Shown in pieces: positions 61,201 to 64,000 of a DNA stretch of 64,000 nucleotides. Each line of letters begins with the position of its first letter. Within the stretch, counting starts at the first letter, position 1. The notes beneath the pieces were generated by a model. That model made no database searches. It had not been told where the DNA came from and saw only the letters and a program-made list of their open reading frames with translations. The position numbers were made by a program, and so were the translations under genes. The DNA is from Comamonadaceae bacterium. GTDB lineage: Bacteria; Pseudomonadota; Gammaproteobacteria; Burkholderiales; Burkholderiaceae_C. The stretch spans positions 94,777-158,776 of the forward strand of contig CANGME010000008.1 in assembly GCA_947455145.1 (NCBI GenBank), read 5' to 3'.

Positions 61201-64000
61201 GCACGCCTGCTGGACGAAAAACGCACCGAACGTGAGACCTATGTCGAGCAGCTTCGCCAGCGTCTGGCGGCTGAGCTTCAAGCCCAGGGCATCAGTGCCG
61301 AAGTCACGGGCCGCCCCAAGCACATCTACAGCATCGTCAAAAAAATGCGGGGCAAGTCGCTCGACTTTGACCAGCTCTACGACATTCGGGCACTGCGCAT
61401 TGTGGTGAATTCGGTGCCTGACTGTTATGCCGCCCTGAGCTGGGTGCACAACCAGTTTCAATCGCTGACGGAGGAGTTTGACGACTACATCGCCAACCCC
61501 AAACCCAACGGCTACCAGTCCTTGCACACCATTGTGCGCAATGAGGCCGGGCAGGCGATAGAGATCCAGATACGCACCCAGGCCATGCACGACCATGCCG
61601 ATCACGGCGTGGCTGCCCATTGGGCTTACAAGGAAGCTGGCGCTAAGGGCTACGCAGGCGTGTCGGCCAGCAGTGCTTATGACGCCAAGATTGCCGTCTT
61701 GCGCCAACTGCTGGACTGGGAGCGTGAAGTAACTGGCAGCAAGTTAACCAGTGGTGTTATGCAGGACCGCATTTATGTCCTGACACCAGACGCAGCCATC
61801 GTGGAGTTGCCGCAAGGCGCCACTGCGGTTGACTTTGCATACACCATCCACACCAACGTGGGCCATCGCTGCCGAGGGGCGAGGCTGGACGGTGCTTTGG
61901 TCCCATTGAGTACGCCCCTGAAAAACGGCCAAACCGTGGAAGTCATCACGGTCAAGGAGGGCGGGCCTTCGCGCGATTGGCTCAACCCCGAGCTGGGCTT
62001 TCTTGCCAGCCCGAGAGCGCGCTCCAAAGTGCGCGCCTGGTTCAATACGCTGGACATGCACGAAACCGTCATGCGCGGTCGTGAAGCGGTAGAAAAACTG
62101 CTACAGCGCCTGGGCAAAACGGCGGTGAAGCTGGACGACCTGGCCGAACAACTTGGCTTCAAATCGGCTGACGATTTGTTTGAAGTCGTCGGCAAAGACG
62201 AGTTTTCTCTGCAAAGCATTGAGACAGTGCTTCGACCACGCGAAGTCGCGCCGCCCGTGGATAACGAGCAAGCCCTGCTCAAAAAATCCAGCACCGATGA
62301 CCGTGCGCAAGGCGGTGTGCTGGTGGTCGGGGTCGATTCACTGTTGACCCAACTCGCCAAGTGCTGCAAACCCGCGCCGCCCGACGCCATTCGCGGCTTT
62401 GTCACGCGCGGCAAGGGGGTGAGCGTGCACCGGGCCGACTGCGTGAACCTGCGCGAAATGACGGCCCGCAATGGCGACCGCCTGATCGACGTGGATTGGG
62501 GGCTGCCCAAACCTGCGAACATGGCATCCTCAGCGCATCACCCGCTGTACCCGGTGGATGTGGTGGTGCAGGGCACGGAGCGCCAAGGCCTGCTGCGCGA
62601 CGTGATGGAGGTTTTCACCAAGCAAAAGATGAACGTGGTTGCGGCGAACACCCAGGTGAGCAAGGGCTCATCCTGGATGACCCTTACGGTTGAAGTGTCG
62701 GACGCGGGTCGCCTGACCAAGGTGTTAGAAATTGTAGCGAGCTTGGAAGGGGTTCGGTCGGCGAGGAGGCGCTAGGGTTGGGTAAAAAGGGCTCACAACT
62801 CGACCGCAATAAATAGCCGCTATCGCCGACCGCCGCCAAAAATCCCACCCAACACACCGCGAATCACCTGTCGCCCCACCTCACGCCCAATAGCACTGGC
62901 CGCGCTTTTGAAGAGTTGCTCGCCTGCGCTGGCGCGTGTGTGGCTGGCACCGCCGCCCAGCAGGCTGCCCAGGCCGCCGAAGAAGCCACCGCCTAAGGAG
63001 GGCTCTTCGGCAGGGGTGCCGTTGGCTGTAGGCGCGCTGGACGTGCTGGCTTGATCCAGTCGCGTGCTGGTGCGCCCCGTCAATTTCTCAAACGCCGATT
63101 CGCGGTCGAGTTGCTTCTCATACACGCCCGCCACGATGGAGTTGGTCAGCAGGGCTTTGCGTTGCTCAGTGGTGATGGGGCCAATTTGGCTGGCCGGTGG
63201 CAGCACGTAAACGCGCTCGGTCACGCCGGGTCGGCCTTTGTCGTCCAAAAAGCTCACCAGGGCTTCGCCCACGGCCAGCTCGGTGATGGCGGTGCCGATG
63301 TCGAGCTTGGGATTTTGCCGCATGGTCTCAGCCGCTGACTTGACGGCCTTTTGATCACGCGGGGTGAATGCGCGCAGGGCGTGCTGCACCCGGTTGCCCA
63401 GTTGGGCCAGCACCGTGTCGGGAATGTCCAGCGGGTTTTGGGTGACGAAATACACGCCCACGCCCTTGCTGCGCACCAGGCGAACGACCAGTTCGATGCG
63501 CTCCAGCAGGGCTTTGGGAGCATCGTTGAAGAGCAGGTGGGCTTCGTCAAAGAAGAACACGATTTTGGGCTGGTCCAGGTCGCCCACCTCGGGCAAGGTT
63601 TCAAACAATTCGCTGAGCAGCCACAGCAAAAAAGTGGCGTACAGGCGCGGTGAGTTCATCAGCTTGTCGGCGGCCAGGATGTTGACCATGCCCCGGCCAT
63701 CGCCGTCCGTCTGCATGAAGTCGGCGATGTTGAACATGGGCTCGCCAAAGAAGTGGTCGCCGCCTTGGGCCTCGATCTGCATCAGCCCACGTTGGATGGC
63801 ACCGATGCTGGCGGCGCTGATGTTGCCGTAGCTGGTGGTGAACTGCGAGGTGTTCTCGCCCACGTGCTGGCACATGGCGCGCAAGTCTTTCATGTCCAGC
63901 AGGAGCAGGCCCTGGTCGTCGGCAATTTTGAAGACGAGTTGCAACACGCCTTCTTGCGTGTCGTTGAGGTTGAGCATGCGGCCCAGCAGCAGGGGGCCCA

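Overview
The window looks like a stretch of core chromosome from a betaproteobacterium of the order Burkholderiales, most likely family Comamonadaceae. That placement rests on gene content and order (ndk-rlmN-pilW-rodZ-ispG-hisS-yfgM-bamB-der-hfq-hflX-hflK-hflC-hisZ-purA, then rimP-nusA-infB-rbfA-truB-typA), on the protein sequences as I recall the family, and on a moderately GC-rich base composition. No database search was possible. I see no rRNA, tRNA, CRISPR array, insertion sequence, prophage or toxin-antitoxin pair. Nearly all of the DNA is coding.

Layout. 1-4.8 kb: PP2C phosphatase, XPD-like helicase (DinG/YoaA family), bamD and rluD. 4.9-23 kb: a long, tightly packed plus-strand block with chromosome segregation (scpB), rRNA modification (rluB, rlmN), nucleotide and isoprenoid synthesis (ndk, ispG), pilus and cell-shape factors (pilW, rodZ), hisS, outer-membrane assembly (yfgM-like, bamB), ribosome GTPases (der, hflX), hfq, the FtsH modulators hflK/hflC, and hisZ-purA. 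23-31.6 kb: a phosphoribosyltransferase, metC, a DUF2189 membrane protein, mnmH, a tesA/ybbA pair that share one CATG as start codons on opposite strands, rlmB, an isolated PhnD-like binding protein, serB and fabI. 31.6-37.3 kb: a complete yejABEF peptide importer, with palindromic repeats translated at the N termini of YejE and YejF. 37.3-45.8 kb: the rimP-nusA-infB-rbfA-truB-typA translation/transcription operon, preceded by a short leader carrying a strong terminator hairpin. 45.9-53.2 kb: an EamA transporter, an enoyl-CoA hydratase-family hydrolase, smpB, ratA-rnfH, a DUF4124 protein, and guaB and guaA. 53.4-64 kb: acs, an OmpR/EnvZ two-component pair divergent from a small secreted protein and a SIMPL protein, a 3-hydroxybutyrate dehydrogenase, an alpha/beta hydrolase, relA, and a HerA-like ATPase cut off by the right edge.

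How it works together. Three themes dominate: making and maturing ribosomes (rluD, rluB, rlmN, rlmB, der, hflX, rimP, infB, rbfA, truB, typA, smpB), building and monitoring the envelope (bamD, bamB, yfgM-like, rodZ, hflKC, envZ/ompR), and purine nucleotide and stringent control (purA, guaB, guaA, ndk, relA).

I found no convincing new multi-gene system. The best leads are small-scale: the in-frame palindromes in yejE and yejF, the shared tesA/ybbA start, the attenuator-like rimP leader, and three copies of one 8-base motif between ompR and its divergent neighbour.
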